DNA of 64,000 nt from Artemisia argyi (GCA_030686995.1 CM060680.1:84999104-85063103), one strand, 5' to 3'. Shown: positions 1-14,495, counted from the stretch's first letter. Made by a program: numbers and translations. The notes: generated by a model not told the origin, from the sequence alone.

Positions 1-8
1 TTAAATGA

Positions 9-3000
9 CCCCCTAAAAGTATTTTTCGCCTCATCAACAAGCGACAAACTGTTGCTAAGGTTTATGCTATTGGGGATGAGGATAAGAGGAACCAAAATGG
101 AGATGCACCCAAGTGTGGTCGTTGTTACAAGAATCATTCGGGACGATGTATTGTGATGTGCAAGAACTGCTCAAAGATGGGACACATAGCTAAGGATTGT
201 AGAGCTCAACCACTTGCTATGGTTCAAGCTACTCCTGAAACTATGAGTAAGGCGAATGTTTCATGCTTTGGATGTGGGAAGAACGAACACTATAGGAATG
301 AGTGCAGGGAATCGTGGAACCGAGGAAATCAAGGATCGGGTGGTAATGGGTACAATCATGGAAACCGTGGAGCTGGTGGAAACCGAGGACGTCATGACAA
401 CGAGAACCAACGTGTGGAAGCAGGAGCTTCACATGGAAGAGTGTATGCCATTGGGAACGAGAGAGGAGAAGACCCGAACGTCGTTACTGGTATGTTCCTT
501 CTCAATAATCGTTATGCTTCCATACTATTTGATACTGGTGCCGATAGAAGTTTTATGTCCACTACATTTACACCCTTACTAGAAAAAACCCCGATTGCCT
601 TAGGAGTTGGTTATGATGTAGAGTTAGCTAACAGAAACATAGAAAGGATTAAGACTATCATTCGCGGTTGCACGCTAAATTTCTTGAATCACCCTTTCAA
701 CATAGATCTTCTACCCATCACGTTAGGAATTTTCGATGTCATCATTGGTATGGATTGGTTGTCGAAGTATCGTGCTCACATACTTTGCGATGAGAAAATC
801 GTGCGTGTTCCTTACGGCAGAGAGATTTTGAATATACAAGGAGATCGAAAAGGTTTGAGGAGCCCATCCAGATTAACAGTAATTTCTTACACTAAGCTAC
901 CGAAGCTAATGGAAAGGGGATGTTGCCTTTTCTTAGCTCAAATTTCTGAGAAAGGAGGGAAAGAGAAGAAAGAAAGACGCATTGGAGATGTGTCTATAGT
1001 TCGCGACTTTTCGGATGTATTTCCTGATGACTTGCCCGGAATCCTGCCTACTAGACAAGTGGAGTTTCAGATTGAGTTGATACCTGGTGCTGCACCCTTG
1101 GCACGGGCACCTTATCGACTTGCACTGACTGAACTGGAAGAGTTGTCGAAACAATTGGCGGAGTTAGCCGAAAAGGGATTTATACGACCAAGTTCTTCAC
1201 CTTGGGGAGCCCTAGTTTTATTCGTGAAGAAGAAGGATGGATCGTTTCGTATGTGTATTGATTACCGATAGTTGAATAAGTTAACCATGAAGAATAGATA
1301 CCCGCTACCGAGGATTGACGACTTGTTCAATCAGCTTCAAGGATCGAGTGTGTATTCGAAGATCGATCTGAGATTGGGGTATCATCAACTTAGAGTTCGT
1401 GAGGAAGATATTCCGAAAACTGCTTTCAGAACCCGTTACGGGCATTACGAGTTCCAAGTGATGTTGTTTGGGTTGACTAACGCACCGGCGGTATTCATGG
1501 ATCTCATGAATCGAGTGTGTAAGCCTTACTTAGACAAGTTTGTGATTGTGTTTATCGACGATATTCTAATCTATTCGAAGAGTGAGAAAGAGCATGAGGA
1601 GCATCTAAGACTTATCTTAGAATTACTCAGGAAGGAGAAGTTGTATGCCAAGTTCTCCAAATGTGAGTTTTGGATTCCAACGGTACAATTTTTGGGTCAT
1701 GTGATTGATAGTCAAGGATTTCATGTAGATCTCGCCAAGATTGAAGCTATTAAAGATTGGGCCGCACCGACGACTCCAACTGAAGTTCGTCAATTTTTGC
1801 GTTTAGCCGGCTACTATCGAAGGTTCATTGAGGGATTTTCGAGGATAGCAAAGCCGTTGACCAAATTGACTCAAAAGAATGTTAAATATGAATGGGGAGA
1901 TAAGGAAGAGGAAGCATTTCAATTACTTAAGGAGATGTTGTGTAGTGCTCCTATCTTGGTATTGCCTGAAGGTAGCGAAGACTTTGTCATTTACTGTGAC
2001 GCCTCTCATAAAGGTTTAGGAGCTGTGTTAATGCAACGAGAGAAAGTGATAGCTTATGCTTCTCGATAGCTCAAGAAGCATGAGAAGAACTATACCATCC
2101 ATGATTTGGAGTTAGGTGCTGTGGTTTTCGCTTTGAGGATATGGAGACATTATCTGTATGGAACCAAGTGTGTTGTCTTCACTGATCACAAAATTCTACA
2201 ACACATCTTGAATCAAAAAGAGCTCAACATGAGACAGCGACGTTGGATTGAGCTGCTAAGCGATTATGATTGTGAAATCTGCTATCATCCCGGTAAAGCA
2301 AACATCGTTGCTGATGCTCTTAGTCGAAAGGAGAGAATACCACCGTTACGAGTTAGGTCATTAGGAATAACTATCGTATCCCGGTTACCATCTCAGATAT
2401 TAGAAGCTCAAATGGAAGCGTTGAAAGCAGAAAACCGACCTGCTGAAAATATCTTTGGGATGGCAGAAAATGAGAAGGGATTTGTTAAGCGTTTTGATGG
2501 AATATTATGTTTTGGAGACCGAAGTTGGGTACCATTGTATGGAGGAATTCATGAGTTTATTATGCACGAGTCGCACAAGTCAATGTATTCTATTCATCCT
2601 GGGTCTGACAAGATGTACCAGGACCTGAAGAAATTATATTGGTGGCCAAACATGAAGGCAGATATAGCGTTGTATGTTAGCAAGTGCTTGACGTTTTTGA
2701 AGGTTAAGGCAGAACACCAAAGACCGTTAGGATTATTGACACAGCTAGAACTCCCGGTTTGGAAATGGGAGAGGATTACGATGGACTTTATCACCAAATT
2801 ACCGAAGACAGCTAGCGGTTGTGACGCTATCTTGGTAATTGTGGATCGATTGACTAAGTCTGCTCATTTCTTAGTGATTAATGAAGATGATAGTGTCGAC
2901 AAACTTGTGAGGTTATATGTAAAGGAAATTATTTCCCATCATGGTGTTCCAATATCGATTATTTCGGATCGCGACAGCCATTTCGCGTCTGCTTTGTAGC

Positions 3001-3789
3001 GATCACTTCAAAACGCTTTGGGGACGAGACTTGATATGAGTACTACGTATCATCCCCAAACCGACGGTCAAAGTGAGAGAACTATACAGACTTTGGAGGA
3101 TATGCTTCGTGCATGTATAATAGACTTTGGTAAAGGCTGGGAGAAGTACCTACCTCTTGCCGAATTCTCCTATAACAACAGCTACCATAAAAGTCTTAAA
3201 GCTGCACCATTTGAAGCTTTATATGGTCGTAAATGTCGTTCGCCGATTGGTTGGGCTGAGGTTGGAGACTACTGAGAAAGTGACTCAAATTCGTGATCGG
3301 TTGCAAGCAGCTCGAGATAGGCAGAAAAGTTATGCCGATCAGAGACGTAAACCTCTTGAGTTCCAGGTTGGAGACAAAGTGATGCTGAAAGTCTCACCTT
3401 GGAAAGGAGTGATACGTTTTGGGAAACATGGGAAACTCAACCCCCGCTACATAGGACCATTTCTAATTTTAGAAAGAATTGTGCCCGTAGCTTACCGGTT
3501 GGAGCAACCGCAGGAACTGAGTAAACTTCATGATGTGTTTCACGTGAGTAATTTAAAGAAGTTCCTTTCTGATGAGACACCGATTATACCGATGAAGGAT
3601 ATTCATGTTGATGAGAATTTGAACTTCATGGAAGAACCGATTGAGATTTTGAATCGAGAGATTAAGCGACTCAAGCACAGTTGTATTCCACTCATCAAGG
3701 TTCGTTGTAATTCCCGTCATGGACCAGAATTTACGTGGGAACGTGAGGATGAGTTTCGAAAGAGATATCCCAAGCTTTTCACTTCGTAG
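9..3789 (+). pseudogene. Ty3/gypsy chromovirus gag-pol polyprotein, Tekay-like, broken
   Basis: Retrotransposon polyprotein entering from the left edge. In order: three cysteine-rich gag motifs (one degenerate near 115-155, then CCHC knuckles CKNCSKMGHIAKDC and CFGCGKNEHYRNEC), aspartic protease (LFDTGADRS near 525-550), reverse transcriptase with FIDDILIY near 1551, RNase H ([13 protein letters not shown]), integrase, and a C-terminal chromodomain-like tail ending RKRYPKLFTS. Three in-frame TAG stops (1269-1271, 2067-2069, 2997-2999) interrupt one otherwise continuous frame. Near 3268 a small deletion shifts the frame just after the integrase core, so the tail reads in another frame from about 3270 to 3789. 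The integrase HHCC finger has lost its last cysteine (KCLTFLK). Family assignment rests on domain order and the chromodomain-type tail. The element cannot make its own proteins. Confidence 0.95.
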
Positions 3790-3841
3790 ATGGTTTGTTC
3801 CGAGAGAAACCCGGGACGGGTTTCTTCTGAGGCTGGGAGGA

Positions 3842-6800
3842 TGTGACAACTGAAAAATTAGGGAGCTACTTTAAAACCCGCATCACTTTAAGTTTAATGA
3901 TTTTTGAATATTTGAAATTTATTCGCGAGAAACTATAACTTTGAACCGTGGTTTCAAATTTTGTGGTTTCTACGAAATTTAAATTTGAATTATTATTTTG
4001 ATATGAAATTATTGTTGAGATGACTTAGTTGCACTACGTCGACTCCGGCACTAGGAAAACCTAACAAATTTTAAAAACTTTTGAATAACGGTTGCGGTTA
4101 TCCGTTAAACGAACGTTTTAATATTTAATTGATTCGGGAAAGTGTATTTGGAAATTTATGGCGACATGTACGAATATGTTTGGCAACGTTTAATATTTTG
4201 AGAACGAATAATCATGTTACGGGAACACCGATTAATAACATTTCTTAAATACTAAAGTTATTTTGGCTTATATTAGAAAAAGAGAACTAGAGGGACCAAT
4301 ATTGTAAAATTCGGGTAATATTACCCTAACCCTAACTCTTTCACCCTCATAACTTCATCTTCCCCACTCCCTCTCTTCTCCCTCTTGTCGCCGCCACCTG
4401 CACACACCAACACCATCACCACCGCCGATCACCACCACATACCGCCACCACCAAAACCAGTGTTGCAAAAATCGGCCTACAAGGCCGATTAATCGGTAAT
4501 TACAAGCTGAACGGCCTTAGACCTTGGAGCGAATTACAAGGTAATCGGCCGATTAATCGGCCTTGGACCTTGGAATCGGTGATTATTCGGCCAAAAATCG
4601 CTACACGGCCCTCGACCGCCTCGGGACCGATTCACGATTTTTGCAACATTGACCAAAACACTCCCCACACACTCCTCTTTTGTTTGTTGTACCACACGCG
4701 CCCCAAAAAGAACCCCCCCCCCCCCCGGTTTTCTTGATTATCGCCGCGCACACACCACCACATTTTCTTGGTTTGCACTTGTTTTGAAGGTAAGAAAACG
4801 CATTTTACGCGTCGGGTTTGACTAATCCGAGTTAAACCCGGTTTCAATCTTGATTTGGGTTTGGATTCTAAGAGTAAAAAAAGGGTTTTGATACACAAAA
4901 TAAAGATGGTATCCTTGTGGTGTCGACTCACGACCTTTTGGTGCTCAGATTTGATTATTTGGGTTCGATTGGATGGAGATTTGTAGCTCGTTGGTGCTAG
5001 GCCGAGACCTTGTGGTCTCGGTGTTGTGATTCTTAGCTCGATTTGGAGCTTAACGTGACCTCAAGGGTACGTTGGTTGTGGTCATAGCTCGTTGGAGCTC
5101 AAAGTGACCTCAAGGGTCCGATTGGTTATTGTTTTGTGGCTCGGGTGAGCTTAACGTGACCACTATGGTCCGTTTGGTTTGATTGATATTTGATTGGAGC
5201 CTAGCCGAGACCCTCAAAGTCTCGGGGTTGGCTTTCGTGGCTCGTAGTGTGAACCGAGAGCCAAGTGGGTTTTCCGGTTCGTATTTGACTTGATGTGTTG
5301 ACCCGTATATTTGTTATTTAGTGGTTCTCCTTGTAGTCATATTATTGTTGTTGTCGTTGTTGTGTTTTTACTTGGGCTGAGAGGTGTAGCAAGGCCGAGG
5401 CCTTGTGGTCTCGGCAATGGACTTGTATTTGAAGTTGTGTTGACGAGGTGTGATATCGGGAACCGATTGTGAGACGGTTGCTTAGAATGACGGAGATAGG
5501 TTAGAAAGGTGCCGTAGACGGACCTTATTGTTGTTGCATGTGAATATGGGACTTGATGACGGAGATGGATTACTTATGGTTGTGATTGATATTATTACTT
5601 TGGACTTTTGGTTGTGCGAGTCGAAGTCACGTTGACTTTCTAGTCAACGATTGATTTCGGAAAAACGCCTTAACACTTGGACTTGGACAATGAGCCGAGA
5701 GTGATGACTCGGACATGTGACCATCTTTTATAACTCGATATAAATTATAACCCAACTTAATAATAAAAACTCGTAATACTATTATTAATAATATAAACGT
5801 TTATATAAATATATAAACGTGAAAACGTATATATATTTATACAAGTGCGTATATTAAAAATACAATGATCACGAGTAATATTATAATAACGTAACGATAT
5901 GTATTATGCTATAAAAATAGTATAATAAATGTCGGGAACGTCATTATGAATAAACAATTATAAATGCCGATATAATTATAACATTGGATGTTATACGAAT
6001 TGAAATGCTTTTTGGAAGATAAAACGGGAAACTTACGAGTTATACGAGATCGTGGTCACTTGAGTCCAAGTGGGCCATATTATTCATTTTATGACTTTTG
6101 TGCATGTCACGGATATGTGACGTTAATACATCCATTTTCTATAACTACATAACTTATTTGATCGACGGATTAAATAGGACCTATTTAGTTATATAAAATG
6201 AGTGTATTAATGGGTATTGTATCCTACGACGCCCATAGGTTGTGGTATGTGTGCGGGAATAATGAGTTACTAAATATCTCGTGAGGTTTATCAAATTGTT
6301 GAATTTGGTAAGTTTGACGATATATTTAGGGACTTATTAAACTTAGATACTTACCATATAGTATTCTATGTGCTATGTGACTTAGGTTTTGGGTATGATC
6401 TTGGAATAATATATTGGGTAAATAAGTTGTGGAAGAGTACCAAGTCGACGGATTTGATAAACTTCGATGATTTATTTAATAATATATTTGGCTAATATTA
6501 GACCCGTAGATTGTTATTATTATTTCTTTTGTTATGATTTCTTGGTTTGAGTTGAGTCGACCTTCCACCCACATGGATACCAAACTCCAAACTAATACGA
6601 GAATAATACGAGAAATGGATTTTTGGAAAGTAAAAAAGAATACGTTAGGGATTGGGAATATTTGATTCTGAGGAAATGTTTCTGAAAGGAGTTTACATTG
6701 TTAGGAAGTGTCGAGTCCGTAGTTGCTGTCTTTTGAGTTGTGATACATCTTACTTCTACCGGATTCTTGTGCTGATATCTGGACTTGGGGTGAGTCATAG

Positions 6801-6930
6801 CCCCACTTTTACTATTGAACTTTGTTTTCAATACTTGGGGTGAGAAAAGTGCAAATTGTTTTATGTGGACTTTTATCGCTTTTTGTTTAAAACTTGTTAT
6901 GCTTATAGAACTAGGTAAGTTATAGCGCAT
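3842..6930 (+). repeat. 3' LTR of the Tekay-like element, right end lost
   Basis: The LTR begins TGTGACAACTG directly after a purine-rich tract (ctgaggctgggagga) that follows the polyprotein stop by about 50 bp, as expected for a 3' LTR. It is non-coding and holds degenerate repeats of about 60 bp (gctcg, ccgagacc and cgtgacc motifs, 4975-5260). It also has the ggtgagtcatagcccc motif near 6790 that recurs in the solo LTR at 16981. In the solo LTR this motif lies about 790 bp before the end, but here Helitron sequence begins about 180 bp after it, so the 3' part of the LTR is missing. The right boundary is approximate. A C-run lies at about 4719-4735. Confidence 0.8.
4458..4651. mobile_element. 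hAT-type MITE inserted in the LTR
   Basis: A 194-bp element with terminal inverted repeats cagtgttgcaaaaatcg and cgatttttgcaacattg (one mismatch). It is flanked by a perfect 8-bp target duplication accaaaac (4450-4457 and 4652-4659), which is diagnostic of hAT. The inside is rich in repeated cggcc/gattaatcgg palindromes. It has no coding capacity. Confidence 0.92.
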
Positions 6931-6969
6931 GTCGTATCCTTACGAATGCATGAACATGTCGTATCCTTC

Positions 6970-7225
6970 ATTTGCACAAGGTTGAGGATTACTCCATCAG
7001 ATAAGCGTTTGCCACTAAATATTGTCAGGAAACAATATCCTATCTCTGTTTCGTTTGCCATGTCAATCAACAAAAGCCAAGGCCAATCACTTTTTGGTAT
7101 ATCAAGAGTAAAAAAGCAAGCAAGGTTTGAAGGTTGTCGTTTGTGATCGTGATGGTAATGTCTCCAAAACTACAACAAATGTCGTGTATAGAGAAGTGCT
7201 TGAAGGACTATGATTCAAACATAAA
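6970..7225 (+). pseudogene. Helitron RepHel helicase C-terminal remnant
   Basis: The translation LRITPSDKRLPLNIV followed by FAMSINKSQGQSL matches the conserved end of the PIF1-like helicase domain of plant Helitron Rep/helicase proteins (SFAM-INKSQGQ motif). About 20 residues normally found before the next motif are absent. The reading frame then shifts near 7110: in another frame the sequence continues as GLKVVVCDRDGN and TTTNVVYREVL, up to about 7198, again as in Helitron helicases. Only this terminal fragment is present; no Rep endonuclease domain was found. A short open stretch, MSESNKRSRCLVQKEDD, at 7694-7775 may be another displaced piece of the same element. Non-functional. Confidence 0.85.
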
Positions 7226-7979
7226 AAGGTATGTAAAATTCACACGTTTGATTTACTTTCTCATGTTCTCACTTTTATTATATATTCTAAGCTACTATAT
7301 GTTATCAAAAACAACATATTTTACTTACCTAATACATGGAACCTTAGGTGTCATTTAAAGTTTCAACTAAATTCTTGCATTTACAATATATACTACCATT
7401 TTAATTACTTTCAACATAAGAATAATACAATTATTATTCCATAAGAACTTTTAATAAATGAATTATCTTGCATGAACTTTCAGAGAAATATCTTACATGA
7501 ACATGGGACTTTCAACATTCCATTCCACTAATACGTTTGAATCATTAGACAAAGAAACATTAACTAAATTTTCATTAAACAAAGGACTCTTTAGTTTCCA
7601 AAAATTTCTTATTTAACCTCATTTCCCTAAATCAGATATTAAAACAAGTTTCATACAATCTTTAAAGAAAAATATGCCATTCTAATTCTTATATAATGTC
7701 TGAAAGTAACAAGAGAAGCCGATGTCTTGTGCAGAAGGAGGATGACAGCCAAAAAGTCCAAGAGAACCACGCAAAGTAAGTACACATTCAAACACGTAAA
7801 CATTCAAATTATATTTTTGATGCACTTTGTTTTAGGAGCTATTCTGGATTATCAAATGCTTATGTAATTTTAGGAAAACACGTTTTCATAGAGAAGCTTC
7901 AAGTGTTCAATGCAACATGTTTACGTTATCCTTTTTCTTATCATCTCATTCCTTATTTCTCTAAAAAAATTACCCGGTG

Positions 7980-7981
<2 letters not shown>

Positions 7982-8071
<90 letters not shown>
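7982..8071. repeat. (AT)n microsatellite
   Basis: About 90 bp of uninterrupted AT dinucleotides inside the Helitron remnant. Open frames across it encode only alternating Tyr-Ile and are not genes. Confidence 0.98.
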
Positions 8072-8073
<2 letters not shown>

Positions 8074-8109
8074 TTTCATAAGTATTTGGCTAAAATAAAT
8101 TATACAAAA

Positions 8110-8266
8110 AATTGGGACAATTCGGTTGCTCTATTTTGGTACGTGGTAAAATCAAGTATTTTTATTGGCCATTAAAAATCAAAATTGAAAAAAATTGGTC
8201 AAACTTTGATAAATTTAGTGGAAAAAAAAATCAATATATGTGTGTTAAATTTATGAAAATAAAAAC

Positions 8267-8307
<41 letters not shown>

Positions 8308-10530
8308 TGATAAAACTTTAGTTGTTGAATTCTAAATTAGTTGTATGGAGTTCAGTGTAAATTTATAAGTTTTCCTTTGTTTTTGGAAGGAAGAGTTTCA
8401 GCCTTTGTTGCCCTAGGGTAGAGTGAGTCTACTTAGTGATGTTTTTAATTACTGTAAAAAATAAACAAATACTCCACTTGATTTTATAGTCCCTAGACTT
8501 TATATTTTAAAAATACAACATATATGTTGTTTTAAAAATACAACATGTATATGCAAAAAATTATAGATATCAAAATAAAAGCACGAGTTAATGTGTATGT
8601 AAATAAATACATGAGGTTGTACGTATACAAGCAACTCATGATAGTTGTTTTATGAGTTTAAGTAAGGATATTTGAAAAAGTTACTATAAGCGTTCAATAA
8701 CGACTCATGTTATTACTTTTTATAAGTTTAACAAATGCGTAAATGGGTTTGAAAATTAAATATGACTAAATTATTATTAACGGCAATATAAATATCAAAT
8801 GTAAACACAAGTTACTATGATATGAAAATAAATATAAACGATTGTACTTATAACAATGCCTCCTCTAATTCCTATTTAAAATTTATATAAGGATATCCGG
8901 AAAAACATTTTTAAAAAACTTTATATTTTAACTTAATCAAAGTTTATTAAGTGTTATTATTTATTAAACTCGCATATTATGTACAAAATTATATTAATAG
9001 TAATATTTAAACAACAAAATCAACCTTAATATTCATGGCAATTAAATCTTCCATCAAATAAATATATTTACAATCGATATTAATACATAATGAAAATTTT
9101 AATATAATAAACCGTACGTAATTATTAGTTGTACTTATATCACAGTTACAAAACATTAAAGTATTAAACACGAGTAAATTCTTATATGTCGAAACTTCGT
9201 ACATGCATCAAACTTACAAATCTTTTATATAATAAAGGAATTACATCATTTCGGAGTATTTTTGACAAAACAATCTTAGTGGAAAAATAATTAGACCAAT
9301 AGGAAAGCTCGATTTTGACACTTAGGTGAAATCGAGCAATATGATTGGCCAATAAAAAGTCAATTGAATTGAATTTGGTCAAACTTTAATAAATTTTGTG
9401 AAGAATTTGATTGAAAAAAAAAACACACACACACACATAAAAATATAGGTGTCAAATTTATGAAAATAAAAATTTTAAAAAAGATGAAGTAATTAATAAA
9501 ACATTAGTGGTTTAATTTTAAATATATTATATGGAGTTAAGTGTAAAATTATAAATCTCCATGTTGTTTAATAACTTTATATAAAGTTTGTTTACAATTA
9601 CATGAGTATCAGTATTGGTTTTGAGACTTTCATCTATTAAACTTACAAACTTTTATAAATGTACGAATTAGTTTAAATATATGTTAAATACTTTTAAAAT
9701 AAATATTAGTTTTAAACTTTCATCTATTAAAATATCTTTTTTACCATATATGTTAAATATAAATAAGTACTCATGTTATCCTGTTTAAAAGTTTATTCTA
9801 TACGTACATGGGTTTAAATATTAAATACAATTAAATTATTATTAACGGTAATATAAATATCAAATGGTAAGTACGAGTTACTGTGATATGAAAATAAATA
9901 TACGCGATTGTACTTATAACGACTCATTCAATTATTATTTAAAGTTTGTATATGGATATTCAGAAAAACATTTTTAAAAAACTTTACAGAGTATATTTTA
10001 ACTTAATCAACGCTCATTATATGCTATTGAACTTGCACATGTTGTACAATATGATATTAATAGTTAAAGTTAAACAGCAAAATCAACCTCAACATTAACA
10101 TCTATGTCAGCTAAATAAAGTTAAATATTTCATCCAATAAATTTTTTACAAAATATTAATTGATATTAATACATAATGAAAAACTCCTGCATATTTATTA
10201 GTTTTGCTTACATCATAATTTTTACTGTTAAATTCTTATATTTGTATATAGTAAACAAAAATTTTAAAATAAATTTGATTTATGTGTAAAATCATGTGAT
10301 TAAAGAACCTTTGACCCAATAACATTCTAAGGAGACAAGCTCAAGAATCTAATACAAGGTCGATGCCACGGTAATATTTACAATTTTTGCTAACTCTTTT
10401 TTTTACTTTTGCACATGTTGATGCTATAACTTTTTAAAATATACATAAGATTTTCTGTTTTTAAACGATAATACTATATAATTAATTTTTTTCTGAAAAA
10501 ACTCCGTACATGCACGAGTATTATAACTAG
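8110..10530 (+). repeat. Diverged direct duplication, two copies of about 1.1 kb
   Basis: Copy A (about 8110-9265) and copy B (about 9290-10530) share a series of matching blocks in the same order: the ttggtcaaactttgataaattt block, gtgatatgaaaataaata followed by gattgtacttataac, ggatat-cggaaaaacatttttaaa, and the aacagcaaaatcaacct block. Many substitutions and indels separate them. Copy B ends in the Helitron-type terminus; copy A ends in a decayed version near 9190 (cttcgtacatgcatc). Best read as an old tandem duplication or two related nonautonomous Helitrons inserted side by side. Confidence 0.7.
8266..8306. repeat. (TAA)n microsatellite
   Basis: About 13 units of a TAA/AAT trinucleotide repeat in non-coding sequence. 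Confidence 0.95.
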
Positions 10531-12499
10531 TAGTTCTCATACATAGGATAATATTTTAATTGATCGGAGTTGCTTACGGCATTTTGATACCTAATTACTA
10601 GATTTTAAAAAGCCAATATTAGGATGTTTAGTGTGAAGGAGTGTCTACTAGTTCTTTACTTAGACTACTAGGCAAGGAGGTTAAGCCTTCACCAAATGGG
10701 CCCACCTCACGCACCGACCCTCTTGCCCACTACCCATGATCACGCGGGATGCACATTTCCCAAAAGATGAATTGGTGGTCTGACCACCGAATACTTTGCA
10801 ACAAAAATCGGGACCCACTTGTTGAACCAAACCGTTTGGTATACAGCAACTCCAGCAATAACAACAAGCTCAGGGTTATTTGTTATTTGTGTGTTTCTAG
10901 TGGATTAAAGAAAAAAAATATTTGCTTTGTGTGTGGTTCGTGGTATAGAAGCAGTGAGCAAGAAAAGGTGTGTTTTTTTTTTATGTTCGATTATCAGGTG
11001 AAAGGGACGAATTTGTTTGGTTTGAGAAGAAGAGTTTGGTGACTGTGATAAGTTTTGAGAAGCAGCTTTGTTGATTGTGTGTGAGAGTAAAAGTTGTTGT
11101 GTGAGTTTAGGAGACAGTGATAGAGTTGAGTAAGTTTATTACCAAGTTTTTAGGGTAATTTAACATTGGGCTTTAAGCTATAATTGGTACATGTCTTTGG
11201 GCCGTATACTTCAAATATATGGATATCGCATTTGTAGAAGTTTAATCTGTTCACATAATTTGTTTTAACATTGTGTATGTGGGTTTCTATTTGGGTAAGT
11301 ATTACAGTAAAAAAAATAAATAAATAAAAATAAATAAAATAAATGGAGTTAAGGTGAATATGATGTTGCCTTGCCCACTAAAAGGTGAGTGGAGGTGAAT
11401 GAAAGTGAGAGGAGAGAGAAAGCTGACGTGGCGCTGAGGTGTATGGTGAAAGTGTGGTAACCTTGCCTTCTAGCCTTATATGCTTTTGATTTATTAATAC
11501 CTAAAAGTGGGAGATCCACTAACAAGAATCCAACGGCCTCTATGACATTTTTTTTGGAAGATTGTCCGTGCACCCGTAAGTTGTACTTATAAAATTGATA
11601 GTGTATTGTCCTTTTTTTTAATCATTTTTTATTGCTTATTTAATTTGTTTATACTCATTAATTTATTGAAAGCTAGATAATTTGCATTACTAGACTCATG
11701 TTTAGATTTATGGCTTTTAATCTCTAACCAATAGATCAATACTAAGCATTTTGAACCACAAATTTATATTCAAGTGTAATTATATCAATCATTTTTCTTT
11801 TACCTCTTAATATGATATAAATACATGATTGTCTCAAAATAAATCTACAATAAAACGTCTTTTTACTATCTAAGCTTTGTTCTAACGATTTGAAAACTTT
11901 TGTATATTTCTTTAAATTACGAAACTTGCGCCATTGTTCACGAAATAATTTTTCCAATAAAATCAATCATAAACTTCATAATTTTTATCAAACTCAAAAT
12001 AGTTCAAATAATTTGGTAAGTGTAATACGATACGAGTTTTCTAGGTTGTGCTGAGTCAATCAAGGGAAGATTTTGCTCACCAAGCATAAGATTGAATAGT
12101 CTATCTTGCAATAGATCCTTTCTTTCTAATACTATGACAAGCCAATATTAGAAAATCAACGAGCTTTTAAAATCGTAAAATACTAAAACCTATTATTCGC
12201 AAAACACAAAACATACAACATAAAACACATATCTAAACACTCCCGCCGCAACGCGCGAGTTTCCCCACTCGTTTATAATATTGAGTGGGACAAACATGTC
12301 GGCAATTTCCTATTTGGTGGGTGGAAGCGTACGGTTCGTAGGATGTTGACATCAAAGTTGAAACAAACACGTACGTACGAAGAGTCCAGTATGTTTTAAA
12401 AAGAATAGTAGTATTTCTACACTTGGCACTTGCAATACATATCTCATGACCGCAAATTTTATATAATACAACAAAACTTCTAGCGGGGACTTTCATATT
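10531..12499. other. Non-coding interval, possible decayed TIR element
   Basis: No gene recognised. A weak inverted similarity joins 10669-10700 (aggcaaggaggttaagccttcacca) and about 11445-11480 (reverse complement aaggcaaggttaccacactttcacca), which may mark an old 0.8-kb TIR element. The 10749-11042 stretch is open but resembles no family known to me. Near 12241 a GC-rich island, cccgccgcaacgcgcgag, resembles subterminal motifs of Helitrons. Confidence 0.35.
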
Positions 12500-12820
12500 T
12501 CAAAAAAAAGATTATTTCTTTATTAAGTAATATTTTAATTAATTATTATTTTTTAATTTATAAATTTCTAAATTCGTTTTGTTAATATATACTACACAAT
12601 TAAAAGATAAATACAAAAAATATAGATAAAATGCAAAATTTTTAAATAATTATCTTTAATAATAAAAAAATATAATTTTAAAAAATATAATTATTTATTT
12701 TAATAACTATAATCATAAATCAAACAAAACAAAGATTAAATTATTTATTTTTTAATAAATAAAAATATGTTATTCAAAAAACTAAAAAAAAACCCGCGCA
12801 TGCGCGGGTATTATAACTAG
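12500..12820 (+). mobile_element. Nonautonomous Helitron, 3' part
   Basis: It ends with the perfect 16-bp palindrome cccgcgcatgcgcggg (12793-12808), then tattataactag at 12809-12820, followed by T. This is the hairpin, about 10 nt, CTAG/T signature of a Helitron 3' end. The 280 bp upstream of the hairpin are reverse-complement homologous to the elements ending at 13098 and 20687. The 5' end was not identified. Confidence 0.8.
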
Positions 12821-13097
12821 TTTGTACATAAATCAATGAACCTACAAGCCAGGAAAAAAGGTGATACTTTCTCAAAATCGGCCTAAAAAAGTACTTCTTC
12901 TCAACGATAATAAACTTACGTCGTTCACTTGAATTTCTAGTAGGAATAAGAAACTGTTGCTCATTATGTTTTTTCCTAGTTAATTACTAATTGCTAGTTT
13001 AATGAACTTTTGATCAACAAAATTTCTTAAATACCTTGTAAGTTGTTATTTGGATTTCAGTTAATTTAACCTATCTTGCCAACCACTATATAGAAGA

Positions 13098-14193
<1,096 letters not shown>

Positions 14194-14209
14194 TATATAT
14201 ATATATATA

Positions 14210-14457
14210 AAGAGCATTTTTTTCCTATAATCATGCAAATGATCCACGAATTAATATTTATTAGGGTGTGAATTCAAGTTTCAATTGAGATCTCCGTTAA
14301 ATATTAGGTCTTTGTCGTTGTGTAGATATTTATTTTTTCTAGGAAAAATATTAACCGGTATAAGATATTTCCATATTAGGACAACTTTTGTATCCAAACG
14401 TGCACGTTCATATTGGGTCACTTTATATCATGTGTGTGTCAAAAGATTAAGATAAAA
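14210..14457. other. Short non-coding spacer
   Basis: AT-rich sequence between the AT-bordered MITE and the sequence flanking the solo LTR. No feature recognised. Confidence 0.6.
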
Positions 14458-14495
14458 AGTGAAAACAGGAAAAAGAAAAGAAGAAAACTCCTTAA

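Larger units (their letters stand above)
6970..10530 (+). mobile_element. Helitron remnant with 3' terminus
   Basis: The helicase fragment lies in the same orientation as a Helitron-type 3' end at 10500-10530: a degenerate palindrome (ctccgtacatgcacgag) followed by attataactag and then T. This matches the CTRR/T rule and resembles the intact termini at 12820 and 13098. The interior is AT-rich, includes microsatellites and a diverged duplication, and has no further genes. The 5' terminus was not found; the left edge joins the truncated LTR. Whether the whole interval is a single element is inference. Confidence 0.6.

Noticed and set aside
7903..8175. Open frames of alternating Tyr-Ile, also at 13523-13762, 20969-21259 and 48269-48508
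   Set aside because: Translations of (AT)n microsatellites.
10749..11042. 97-codon open frame
   Set aside because: No family resemblance. It lies in transposon-dense DNA and may belong to a decayed TIR element.
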